Of a DNA stretch of 64,000 nt, positions 17,633 to 25,609 are shown piece after piece. The notes beneath the pieces were generated by a model. It ran no database searches. It saw nothing but the letters and a program-made list of their open reading frames with translations, and was not told where the DNA came from. The position numbers and the translations under genes are program-made. Numbering within the stretch: the stretch's first letter is position 1; every line of letters starts with the position of its first letter. The stretch lies in assembly GCA_905182905.1 (NCBI GenBank), contig CAJJDH010000013.1, forward strand, positions 89,474 through 153,473. The letters run 5' to 3'. This DNA comes from a marine gamma proteobacterium HTCC2089 (lineage in GTDB: Bacteria; Pseudomonadota; Gammaproteobacteria; Pseudomonadales; Azotimanducaceae).

Positions 17633-18085
17633 ATGTTCACGAAAAAAACCACAGCAAAAATACTTCGCCAGGTTTCCATACTAGCTGGCAGCGCACTGTT
17701 AGCTTTCTCTAGTTCAAGCAGTTTTGCAGATGATCATGGAGGGCACGCACAACACTCAGACAAGCGCGTATACGAACTACGCACATACACCACTTTCCCA
17801 GGAAAATTGGATGCATTGGAAACACGTTTTAGAGATCACACTATGGCGCTGTTCGCCAAGCATGGCATTGAAAATATTAGTTATTGGAAACCACTAGAGC
17901 TGCCTAACACCCTAGTTTATTTGGTAGCACACCCAAGTCTTGCAGAAGCAGCAGTCGCGTGGAAAGCGTTTGGAACAGACCCTGCGTGGCAAACTGTCTA
18001 TGCAGCGTCTATTAGCGAAGGCCGCTTAATAGAAAATATCGACAAGGTATTTATGACGAAGACAGACTATTCGCCACTGCCATAA
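17633..18085 (+). CDS. Exported NIPSNAP-family protein
   Basis: 150 residues: an N-terminal Sec signal (basic MFTKKTTAKILRQ, hydrophobic ILAGSALLAFSSSSS, cleavage likely after SFA), a His-rich stretch DDHGGHAQHSD, then a single NIPSNAP dimeric alpha/beta-barrel domain from KRVYELRTYTTFPGKLDALETRF to the C-terminus. NIPSNAP proteins have no agreed enzymatic role. The short His-rich mature N-terminus might bind a metal. It converges on the enoyl-CoA hydratase with a 27-base gap. Confidence 0.85.
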   Translation: MFTKKTTAKILRQVSILAGSALLAFSSSSSFADDHGGHAQHSDKRVYELRTYTTFPGKLDALETRFRDHTMALFAKHGIENISYWKPLELPNTLVYLVAHPSLAEAAVAWKAFGTDPAWQTVYAASISEGRLIENIDKVFMTKTDYSPLP

Positions 18086-18112
18086 ACCACAAGACAGAAT
18101 TCAAAAGCCGGT

Positions 18113-18883
18113 TTAAAACCCGGCTAACCTTTCCGAAGTATCAGTAATTTGCGGATATTCCTGGGCCAGCTCAGCCTCTAACGCATCAATCATTCCGTGT
18201 CCTTGCTGAGAAATATTGTATAAATCCTTTATGGCTGCCACTGCAGATGATGAATTCGCAACGATGTCAGCGGCGCGTTGGGCCACCAGTTCATCTAACG
18301 CCTCGATGTCCTCAACGGCGGCGCAAGCCATGCCTAACTCAACCGCTTCAGCACCTAAAAATGTTCTTGCCGTAAAAGAAAGCTCTTTGGCTCTGCGCAA
18401 GCCAACCGCCTGAGCTAGTGTTTGCGTCATCCCCCATGTTGGGCGCAGGCCAAACTTGGCATGAGTGTCACCGAACTTAGTAGTATTGGTGGTATAAATA
18501 AAATCACAGTGCAGGGCTATCTCTAGAGCGCCTGTAAAACACGCACCGTGGACTTTTGCAATAACTGGCATACGCGCACCTCGAATGGCTAGATACGCGC
18601 GCTTGGCAGGCGCGTCAAAAACATCGCCCACTTTACCGCCCATAGGCTCGGTGCCTTGCAGCACTTTCAAATCAACTCCGGCGGAGAACGCTCGGCCCGC
18701 GCCCTCCAGAATTACAACAGACACCTGAGCATCGGTGTTAGCCGCGTCTAAAAGCTGAGCAATACCTTGCAACATCTCGGGCCGAAAAGCATTCAGCGCA
18801 TCAGGTCGGTTGAGCGTAATAGTTAAAACGCCATCGACAAGTGTGGTAGCCAAAAATTCTGTGGGAGAGTTGTATGTGTTCAT
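18113..18883 (-). CDS. Enoyl-CoA hydratase/isomerase family protein
   Basis: 256-residue crotonase-fold enzyme. Oxyanion-hole motifs are GRAFSAGVDLKVLQG and KVHGACFTGALEIALHCDF; the active-site region reads FGDTHAKFGLRPTWGMTQTLAQAVG, where the usual EAxxG glutamates are replaced. The ATG at 18883 has AAGGAAC. It is the last of a leftward series with thiolase, nitronate monooxygenase, HCCA-like isomerase and penicillin acylase, and has its own 190-base upstream region containing a 16-bp palindrome, so it may be independently regulated. Confidence 0.87.
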   Translation of the reverse strand: MNTYNSPTEFLATTLVDGVLTITLNRPDALNAFRPEMLQGIAQLLDAANTDAQVSVVILEGAGRAFSAGVDLKVLQGTEPMGGKVGDVFDAPAKRAYLAIRGARMPVIAKVHGACFTGALEIALHCDFIYTTNTTKFGDTHAKFGLRPTWGMTQTLAQAVGLRRAKELSFTARTFLGAEAVELGMACAAVEDIEALDELVAQRAADIVANSSSAVAAIKDLYNISQQGHGMIDALEAELAQEYPQITDTSERLAGF

Positions 18884-18963
18884 TATGTTCCTTTTTTTCG
18901 GCTTAGAGTCCGGCCTTCTTAATCGCCTAACTAAATGTCCTTCGGGCTAGTATGTTACGCATT

Positions 18964-18979
18964 TGAGACGGCCGTCTCA
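18964..18979. promoter_or_regulatory. 16-bp perfect palindrome, candidate TetR-type operator
   Basis: TGAGACGGCCGTCTCA is perfectly self-complementary and lies 81 bases upstream of the leftward enoyl-CoA hydratase start, in the gap after the thiolase stop. Its length and symmetry suit a TetR-family dimer. No TetR gene is present in the window, so the assignment is by form only. Confidence 0.5.
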
Positions 18980-19022
18980 GCTTCACCGGATCTCGCGCAC
19001 TTTGCCGGATTGATTAGCGCTA

Positions 19023-19042
19023 GTGCTGTTTTACAACAGCAC
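19023..19042 (-). terminator. Hairpin downstream of the thiolase gene
   Basis: GTGCTGTT and AACAGCAC form an 8-bp stem with a TTAC loop, 33 bases past the thiolase stop. There is no T-run after it, so intrinsic termination is doubtful; it could be a processing or stability element. Confidence 0.35.
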
Positions 19043-19074
19043 CTAGTAATGGCAAATGCTAGTGCTAGTTCCAG

Positions 19075-20271
19075 TTATAGAACTTCGAACAAACCTGCCG
19101 CCCCTATGCCGCCGCCAACACACATGGTAGCTACAACATACTTAACACCACGGCGTTTACCTTCGATCAAAGCGTGGGCAACCATGCGTGACCCTGACAT
19201 ACCGTAAGGGTGACCTACAGAAATGGCGCCGCCATTTACGTTGAGCAACTCATCAGGAATACCCAACTTGTCACGGCAATAAACGACCTGTACAGCGAAT
19301 GCTTCGTTCAATTCCCATAGACCAATATCATCCATGGTAAGGCCATTCTTTTCTAACAACTTTGGAATAGCGAAAACTGGGCCAATACCCATTTCATCAG
19401 CCTGAGTACCCGCAACAGCCATGCCACGGTACGCGCCTAACGGCTGAAGTCCACGTTGCTCAGCTACCTTAGCTTCCATCAATACACAGGCGGAGGCACC
19501 GTCAGATAGCTGTGAAGCATTTCCGGCGGTAACATGCCTGCCTTCTTTAATGACCTGACCACCGCCAAATACTGGCTTTAGACCTGACAAACTCTCATAG
19601 GTTGTACCTGGACGATTGCCTTCGTCTTTATCCAGATTCATTTCTATTTCATTGACCTCGCCAGTTTCCTTATTCATCAGCTTCATAACCGAAGCCAATG
19701 GCACTATCTCATCATCAAATGCACCAGCCTGTTGAGCCGCAGCAGTACGAGCCTGAGATTGCGCAGCGTAAGCATCTTGATCTTCACGGCTTACCCCGTA
19801 ACGCTCACCAACAATCTCTGCGGTTTCAATCATTGGCATATACAAGCCAGGCTGATTTTCAATTAACCACGGGCTTGGTGTAGTGAACATATCGCCGGTT
19901 TGGTTGGTTGAAATAGATTCAACACCACCGCCAATAGCAACATCCATTCCGTCAGCAATAATTTGCTTGGCGGCAATACCAATAGCCATCATGCCTGAAG
20001 AACATTGGCGATCTATACTTTGGCCCGGGACACTATCAGGAAGTCCTGCTTCCAAAAGACACTGACGAGCAGTATTAAAAGCACTGCTCCCCATCTGTAG
20101 AGCCGCGCCCATAATTACGTCTTCTACTTGGGCGGGATCAATACCTGCGCGCTGTACCGCGTGCTTAATGGCATGGGCACCAAGGCTTTGACCAAGCGTG
20201 CTATTAAATGCACCACGGTAGGCTTTACCAATAGGTGTACGGGCTGTTGAAACGATGACTGCTTCGCGCAT
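19075..20271 (-). CDS. Thiolase (acetyl-CoA C-acyltransferase)
   Basis: 398-residue degradative-type thiolase catalysing CoA-dependent cleavage of 3-ketoacyl-CoA. The nucleophile is Cys90 in [10 protein letters not shown], His354 lies in [12 protein letters not shown] and Cys384 in [11 protein letters not shown]; all are intact. The N-terminus [21 protein letters not shown] is also canonical. The ATG at 20271 has a GAAGGAAT site. The sequence [23 protein letters not shown] insert is typical of the branch used with non-fatty-acid substrates in actinobacteria and marine Gammaproteobacteria, but that is only an impression. It is downstream of nitronate monooxygenase with a stable hairpin between them. 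Confidence 0.92.
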   Translation of the reverse strand: MREAVIVSTARTPIGKAYRGAFNSTLGQSLGAHAIKHAVQRAGIDPAQVEDVIMGAALQMGSSAFNTARQCLLEAGLPDSVPGQSIDRQCSSGMMAIGIAAKQIIADGMDVAIGGGVESISTNQTGDMFTTPSPWLIENQPGLYMPMIETAEIVGERYGVSREDQDAYAAQSQARTAAAQQAGAFDDEIVPLASVMKLMNKETGEVNEIEMNLDKDEGNRPGTTYESLSGLKPVFGGGQVIKEGRHVTAGNASQLSDGASACVLMEAKVAEQRGLQPLGAYRGMAVAGTQADEMGIGPVFAIPKLLEKNGLTMDDIGLWELNEAFAVQVVYCRDKLGIPDELLNVNGGAISVGHPYGMSGSRMVAHALIEGKRRGVKYVVATMCVGGGIGAAGLFEVL

Positions 20272-20329
20272 ATCAATTCCTTCTGTAGTTTTCAGTAGAT
20301 AAATTTTGTTTTAGGAAGATGTTTAGTGC

Positions 20330-20348
20330 CCCGAGCCAATGGCTCGGG
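20330..20348 (-). terminator. GC-rich hairpin between nitronate monooxygenase and thiolase
   Basis: CCCGAGCC and GGCTCGGG pair perfectly (8 bp) around an AAT loop, 36 bases past the nitronate monooxygenase stop and 58 bases before the thiolase start. No T-run follows in either direction. It is more likely an intercistronic stability or attenuation element than a simple terminator. Confidence 0.4.
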
Positions 20349-20383
20349 ACAGAGCAAACGCAGATTTAAAAGGTAAATCTACG

Positions 20384-21358
20384 TTACGCAGCGAACCCCG
20401 CCAAACGCTTTGAAATCAATGTATCGGCTTCGCCCATGATTCGATCCATCAACTCTTGCACTGATGGAATATCATAAACAAGACCTGCGACCATGCCGCA
20501 TGACCATGCGCCAGCTTCCATGGTGCCATCCATCATGATCTTCGGATATACGCCGGCTACTTCAGCAGCGATATCTTCAAACTTAAGATCCGCTCCCATT
20601 TCTTGCTCTTTCACTAACAGGCGCTCTACGGCTTCATTTGTCAGCACGCGCTCTGTATTGCGCAGCGGACGCATCACCAAACGTGTGTCTAACTCTGAGG
20701 CCGCAAGAATCGCTTGTTTAACGTTTTCGTGCACTGGCGCTTCTTTAGTGGCGATAAAACGTGTGCCCATATTCATGCCTTCAGCGCCCATAGCTAGCGA
20801 GGCAACCAACGAACGCGCATCGGCCATACCACCTGATGCGACAAATGGAATAGTCAGCTCATCCGCCGCTCTAGGCAGCAAAATGAAGTTAGGAATATCG
20901 TCTTCGCCAGGGTGCCCACCACACTCAAATCCATCTACTGAAACAGCATCACAACCAATGTCTTGGGCTTTAAGCGCGTGTCTAACCGAGGTGCACTTAT
21001 GGATAACTTTGATGCCTGCTTCTTTTAATTGAGGCAACCATTTCGCAGGGTTGTTGCCCGCTGTTTCCACTGCTTTAACACCGCTTTCAATAATAGTGTT
21101 AACCAAGCCCGGATAGTCAGGAGGTGTAAGGGAAGGCAAAAAGGTCAAGTTTACGCCAAACGGCTTATCCGTCATTTCGCGGCAGCGCGCAATTTCGTTA
21201 GCGAGCTTTTCCGGCGTGCCTTGTGTCAGCCCAGTAATAATGCCGAGGCCACCTGCGTTAGACACTGCAGCTGCCATCTCTGCTAAGCCAACATAATGCA
21301 TGCCCCCTTGAATAACTGGGTGCTCAATACCAAATAATTCCGTAATTCTTGTCTTCAT
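20384..21358 (-). CDS. Nitronate monooxygenase / 2-nitropropane dioxygenase family (FMN-dependent)
   Basis: 324-residue TIM-barrel flavoprotein. Motifs: PVIQGGMHYVGLAEMAAAVSN with LGIITG at the N-terminus, the phosphate-binding GCDAVSVDGFECGGHPGEDD and PFVASGGMADARSL, and the LAMGAEGMNMGTRFIAT block. Family members oxidise alkyl nitronates or act as FMN enoyl reductases; the substrate here is not determinable. The ATG at 21358 has an AGAGGT site. In its gene context, with penicillin acylase, thiolase and crotonase, an oxidative catabolic role is plausible. Confidence 0.87.
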   Translation of the reverse strand: MKTRITELFGIEHPVIQGGMHYVGLAEMAAAVSNAGGLGIITGLTQGTPEKLANEIARCREMTDKPFGVNLTFLPSLTPPDYPGLVNTIIESGVKAVETAGNNPAKWLPQLKEAGIKVIHKCTSVRHALKAQDIGCDAVSVDGFECGGHPGEDDIPNFILLPRAADELTIPFVASGGMADARSLVASLAMGAEGMNMGTRFIATKEAPVHENVKQAILAASELDTRLVMRPLRNTERVLTNEAVERLLVKEQEMGADLKFEDIAAEVAGVYPKIMMDGTMEAGAWSCGMVAGLVYDIPSVQELMDRIMGEADTLISKRLAGFAA

Positions 21359-21511
21359 AATGTTACCTCTTAGAAAAAATGATCTTTGCCTCTACCAAAA
21401 TCGGCGCGCCACAATCGGAGCAGCGAAAAGCTACTTCAGATTCAGGGGCGAAGATACTGACCAATGGTCCAGTGGCCTGTCAACACAAGCGCGCAAATTT
21501 TAGCTAATAAC

Positions 21512-22918
21512 CTAAGATCGCGATCGCATACGAGCAGCCAGTAGGGGCAAATGCTGGCGGCCTTGAAACGGTTCAGCGCCAATAAAGTAGGTTGGGCTAA
21601 CCGACAAACCTAGATTTTGAGCGTCAACTGATGTCTGCTCCAAGTGAGCCAAACCCGCCCCTCCAGCGAATGCCGCAAAACCCTCTGTCGCCAAGCCCGT
21701 ATGTTTGAGAACACTTTCCACACTCACAATTGAATCAACATCTTCATGTAAGCGCCAAAACCGATGCAAAATATCTCTCACATAGCTATCCACATCCTTT
21801 TGAGAGCCGTGCGCTTTAGCCCAAGCCAAACCTAAAGCCGGTGCGCTAGAGTACTCTTGGACGTATAGATCTTCTAATGTGTGAGGCGCATAACGTTGCA
21901 TATCCTGCGCAATATATTCACCGCGAATGCGGCGGTGCATTGACCCGCGATCTTCATCTGCAACTTCAACCGCAGGCTTGCGCAAAGGTTGACCGCGAAA
22001 AAAATGCCAATCTAAGTCGATATTTTTTTGCTTAGCCATGGCCAAGGTACCGTTCAGAGCTAAGTAACTTTGCGGCGCTTTGACATCTATATATACCGCT
22101 AGCCTAGCATCACCCGCACCCTCATCTGGTGGAAGCTGTGCACCTTCACCCACCTCGTAGGCAACATCTGGCCGATCGCCAGACTGCCCCTGTAAGAACC
22201 AGCGAATGAGCGGCAGGTGTTCGCGGCCGAAAAATTGTTCTGGTTTACCGTCTTTTAGTTCATTTCCAGCGGTGTCGACTGACGAGGGCTGATTCGGTAA
22301 GACATAAGTCGGCACACCATAAATACCAGATTCAAACGCGTCTGCCTGAAACTGTGCATTAGCCTGCAAGCCAGGACCTTCTGCATAGTCCCTAAAGCCA
22401 TCAACACTTGCACCCACGTCGAGCAACACCTGTTCCACTGCATGGATGTCCTCAGCATCAAACTCACGCCGCCAAAAAGGCGCGTAAACCGCGTCGATAT
22501 ACTTTTCCAATAAGCTGCCAGGTGCACATTGCTGCGCCAAACTTTCTTGTTGCTTTACCCACCACCAGCCAACTGCCGGTAAATCTGTGTTCCAAATTTT
22601 TACTGTGCCACGAACCGTCATATTTCTTAAATTGGCATAACGTCGACAATCAAAGTAGGCATATTTCACGCCAGACCACTGCTCTTTGCTACGGCTTTGT
22701 TCGGCCACCTTGCCACTCTTATCCAATTTGGCGGAGCCCAGATAGCTCGCAATATCCAAAACAAATGGACGCCAATCTGCAACAACCCCTATTTCTGCCA
22801 ACATTTTCCGCGTTGGTTCAACCGCCAAGTAGGCATAGGGACTCTTAAAATCTAAATAGATGATAAGAGGCACCTGAGCATCAGTAGATGTGGCAACCGG
22901 GCACTTCAAGGACTTCAC
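21512..22918 (-). CDS. Tandem DsbA-fold (2-hydroxychromene-2-carboxylate isomerase-like) protein
   Basis: About 469 residues made of two thioredoxin-fold DsbA/HCCA-isomerase modules. The first opens with IIYLDFKSPYAYLAVEP and the second with LAVYIDVKAPQSYLALNG; each ends in a cis-proline-type loop (GVYGIPTYV-like GIYGVPTYVL and LSVSPTYFIG) followed by FFGREHLPLI or FQGRQHLPLL. No CxxC is seen, consistent with GST-kappa/HCCA enzymes that use glutathione rather than disulfides. Start: GTG at 22918 with GGAG eight bases upstream is preferred over a TTG at 22963. Single-domain HCCA isomerases are ~200 residues, so this is an internal duplication. Confidence 0.85.
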   Translation of the reverse strand: MKSLKCPVATSTDAQVPLIIYLDFKSPYAYLAVEPTRKMLAEIGVVADWRPFVLDIASYLGSAKLDKSGKVAEQSRSKEQWSGVKYAYFDCRRYANLRNMTVRGTVKIWNTDLPAVGWWWVKQQESLAQQCAPGSLLEKYIDAVYAPFWRREFDAEDIHAVEQVLLDVGASVDGFRDYAEGPGLQANAQFQADAFESGIYGVPTYVLPNQPSSVDTAGNELKDGKPEQFFGREHLPLIRWFLQGQSGDRPDVAYEVGEGAQLPPDEGAGDARLAVYIDVKAPQSYLALNGTLAMAKQKNIDLDWHFFRGQPLRKPAVEVADEDRGSMHRRIRGEYIAQDMQRYAPHTLEDLYVQEYSSAPALGLAWAKAHGSQKDVDSYVRDILHRFWRLHEDVDSIVSVESVLKHTGLATEGFAAFAGGAGLAHLEQTSVDAQNLGLSVSPTYFIGAEPFQGRQHLPLLAARMRSRS

Positions 22919-22995
22919 TATTGTTTCTCCAATTCTTATTAATTGATACTCAAACACACCCAATAGTGTGCAAAAAAACTATTCCATTCTAGCCG

Positions 22996-25224
22996 CTAAT
23001 AGTCGTCCCCAGGACGGTAAGCGCGCTGCAAATTTTGCTGCAATGCCGCTTCGCTGAACCAAGGGTCATGGAGTATCTCTAAAGCATAGTCTTCGGCTTG
23101 GTCCGCGTAGTGGGGTGACGTTTCATCCAAAGTTGCGCTACCAAACTGATGTACGCCTTCAACTTTGAGTTTTTTCGATGCATCCCATTCAACGAGATAG
23201 TAAAGGCCGTCGCCAGCAACATTAGTTAAGTAGCCGTCTTCTTTTATACCCCGCCCATAAATGGCCCGCAAAATATCTGGCCCACCTGCAACTGGTAAAT
23301 TGAGTTCTCCGCGCACATGCCGATTCACCTCTCCCCAAGGTGGATTCATGCGCCCAACCGCACCCTCTAATCCACCTATGCAGCTATCTAGTATTTCACT
23401 GATCTCTGCCTTACCGTCTTCGTGCCTATTTGTCTTCGGTTGAGCTGCCAAAAACACACAGGTACCCAAAGCTGTACTGGTATTTTCTAAATCGGTACCC
23501 AAATCCCAATCCGCCAAAATCTGCTGCGCTCGCCTACGCTTGGCGTCAGTAAATTCAACGTTGGCAATCTGCTTTAAGTAACTGACATAGTCAGTATTAG
23601 GTGAATAGTACTTGTCATGCTTAATAGCCGAGAATTCTTCTTTACTGATCACTGGACCAAAGGACTGAAAGAGCTCTAAACCGCGGACTGCGCGATTGGT
23701 CATATCCATTTGAAAGCCGTGTTCTGGCGCAAAATCTTCAATTTTCACATTGTCCGCGGCTGCGGTAACGTTAAAGGGTGTTTGGTTGGCGCTATGCACA
23801 TAACCCGAGGCCGGATTACTGACCTGGGGCAAACTGGCAAAGGGTAAGTTTTCCTTCCAGATCAGTGATGCATCGTCACCAGGTAAATACAATGACCAGT
23901 CATAACGTTGGTCGCGCCTAGGTGTTAGGGAATTATGTAAAAACATAATATTGCCCTCTTTGTCAGCGTAAACAAAATTGAAGCTGGCAAATGACTGCAA
24001 TGACATTGCCTCCTTCCACTGGGTAAAATCCGTCGCCTGATTCATACGGTACCACTGCTCAACTTGGCGTAGTTCACCCATACCCGCATAGCGAACGGCG
24101 TATACACCATGATCCGTTCGCAGCACTGGCCCGTGTTTTGAAGCCAACACTTCCTGACTGACGGTCCAAGGGAAAAAACCCCATAACCTGATATCAATAG
24201 CCACTTCGCTAACGGTTAAGTCTAGCCATTTGCCGTCTAAACGATACTGATTGGGATTTTGCGGATTTATATCTAAGACAAATACATCAACAAGGTCAGG
24301 ATTATTCACCGTTGCACCCCAGGCGAGGTTTTCAGTAAAACCCACACTCACCATAGGAGTGCCGGGAAACAAACCACCCATCACATTCAAACCTTCAGAA
24401 CTCTTCAGGTGTGCTTCATACCAAGCCACAGGACCGGTAGTGGGTTGATGAGAATTAATCACTATTCGTGTAGCCCCCTCCGCGGAGATCTTCGGCGCTA
24501 TAGCAAAGGCGTTAGAACCGATGGGTACGCCACCGATAGAAATTTCATTAGGCGCTTGCTGCAAAATAGCAGGCGGTTCAAATAAAGGCTCTGCACCTTG
24601 CACATCATCACTGGGCAACAATAGCTGCTGTGCAGGACGAATAATTTCACTCACCGCGCGCTGTCGAGTCGGCTTGGTTAACTCCTTAATACTGCCCTCA
24701 AAACCATAAAAAATCAGATGGCGCAGCATAAAACCCGCTACAACATCTTTGCCCGAGACAGGCAAAATCCGTTCATCTACTTCATCAGGATGGGTCGCGC
24801 CATAATAGTTAATGCCATCTGCATAAGCTTCAACATAGGCTCTTACATCTGGGCTAATATCCCATTGGTAATTTTCGTCTATGGTTCGCCACAGGCCCAG
24901 CCACTTCACAAGAAAGTCTGTAATTGCGCCATCTTGACCAACATACAGAGCACTATTGCCACGATAAAAGGGCATGGAATCTTCTATCAATTGCCAGTTA
25001 TCTTCCGCCTGAGCAAAAGCAAATCCAAAGGCGACATCAGGATTAGTGGTGCCCAGAACATGCGGTACACCACGAGTATCTCGGCGAATTGTCACCTCAT
25101 ATTGATCAGACAAATACAAATAGTCTTCCGCTTGAAATGTTGAAGTCGGCCAACCATAACCAACCCATGCTAAAAGCATAATTAGAATCGCCGCAAAACC
25201 GCGCAAAACCCATGACTTAGTCAT
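22996..25224 (-). CDS. Penicillin acylase family protein (Ntn-hydrolase)
   Basis: 742 residues from the ATG at 25224, which has a GGGGGTG site. An N-terminal hydrophobic segment (residues 5-23) serves as signal or anchor. The autocatalytic cleavage point is Gly-Ser237 in PIGSNAFAI, so Ser237 becomes the N-terminal nucleophile of the beta chain. NSHQP and GVSVGFTENLAWG-type blocks (MVSVGFTENLAWGAT) follow, with an Asn in the oxyanion region. Family members hydrolyse amide bonds in penicillins, acyl-homoserine lactones or cyclic lipopeptides and work in the periplasm. The natural substrate may be an N-acyl signal or amide nutrient. It is first in the leftward catabolic run. Confidence 0.9.
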   Translation of the reverse strand: MTKSWVLRGFAAILIMLLAWVGYGWPTSTFQAEDYLYLSDQYEVTIRRDTRGVPHVLGTTNPDVAFGFAFAQAEDNWQLIEDSMPFYRGNSALYVGQDGAITDFLVKWLGLWRTIDENYQWDISPDVRAYVEAYADGINYYGATHPDEVDERILPVSGKDVVAGFMLRHLIFYGFEGSIKELTKPTRQRAVSEIIRPAQQLLLPSDDVQGAEPLFEPPAILQQAPNEISIGGVPIGSNAFAIAPKISAEGATRIVINSHQPTTGPVAWYEAHLKSSEGLNVMGGLFPGTPMVSVGFTENLAWGATVNNPDLVDVFVLDINPQNPNQYRLDGKWLDLTVSEVAIDIRLWGFFPWTVSQEVLASKHGPVLRTDHGVYAVRYAGMGELRQVEQWYRMNQATDFTQWKEAMSLQSFASFNFVYADKEGNIMFLHNSLTPRRDQRYDWSLYLPGDDASLIWKENLPFASLPQVSNPASGYVHSANQTPFNVTAAADNVKIEDFAPEHGFQMDMTNRAVRGLELFQSFGPVISKEEFSAIKHDKYYSPNTDYVSYLKQIANVEFTDAKRRRAQQILADWDLGTDLENTSTALGTCVFLAAQPKTNRHEDGKAEISEILDSCIGGLEGAVGRMNPPWGEVNRHVRGELNLPVAGGPDILRAIYGRGIKEDGYLTNVAGDGLYYLVEWDASKKLKVEGVHQFGSATLDETSPHYADQAEDYALEILHDPWFSEAALQQNLQRAYRPGDDY

Positions 25225-25609
25225 AAACACCCCCAACGCATAATTATTTTTCTCAAGGGTAGAATCATAGCTTAGTTCAATTATTTAGTAAGCTGGGTCC
25301 TCACCCGCACACCCAGATGCCACGATGCGGCAGTAACGGACTAATGTACTCCCGAACATATAAGAACAGCTTTTGGTAGCTTTTTGTTAAAACAGCTGTG
25401 AAACCTAGCCTTACAGACGCTGTATCAAGACAAACCCTTGACTTCTACACCTCCAAGCCTCAATCTGCGCGCCGCGTGACCTAGTCCCGCACCACCCTCT
25501 CCAGCGTATTGCTGGTTAGCGAACATCAACAAGCCGACCCCACCTAGATGCCAGGACTCGAACGCTTTCGATTACGGCATGTGAGAGTGTTTGCTTACCA
25601 GGAAAAAAT
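25225..25609. other. Divergent intergenic region, 385 bases
   Basis: Lies between the leftward penicillin acylase and the rightward helicase. I see no credible open frame and no clear hairpin. A TTGACT at 25438 could be a -35 element for the helicase but no good -10 lies 16-18 bases away. The helicase probably has a 5' leader longer than 100 bases, as cold-inducible helicases often do, but this is inference. Confidence 0.4.

Noticed and set aside
22996..25236. TTG start at 25236 for penicillin acylase
   Set aside because: The ATG at 25224 has a better-spaced GGGGGTG site, and the residues before it add nothing.
25225..25609. tRNA-like sequence near 25550 (CCAGGACTCGAAC)
   Set aside because: Resembles a T-arm on the other strand, but the complementary stem is absent.
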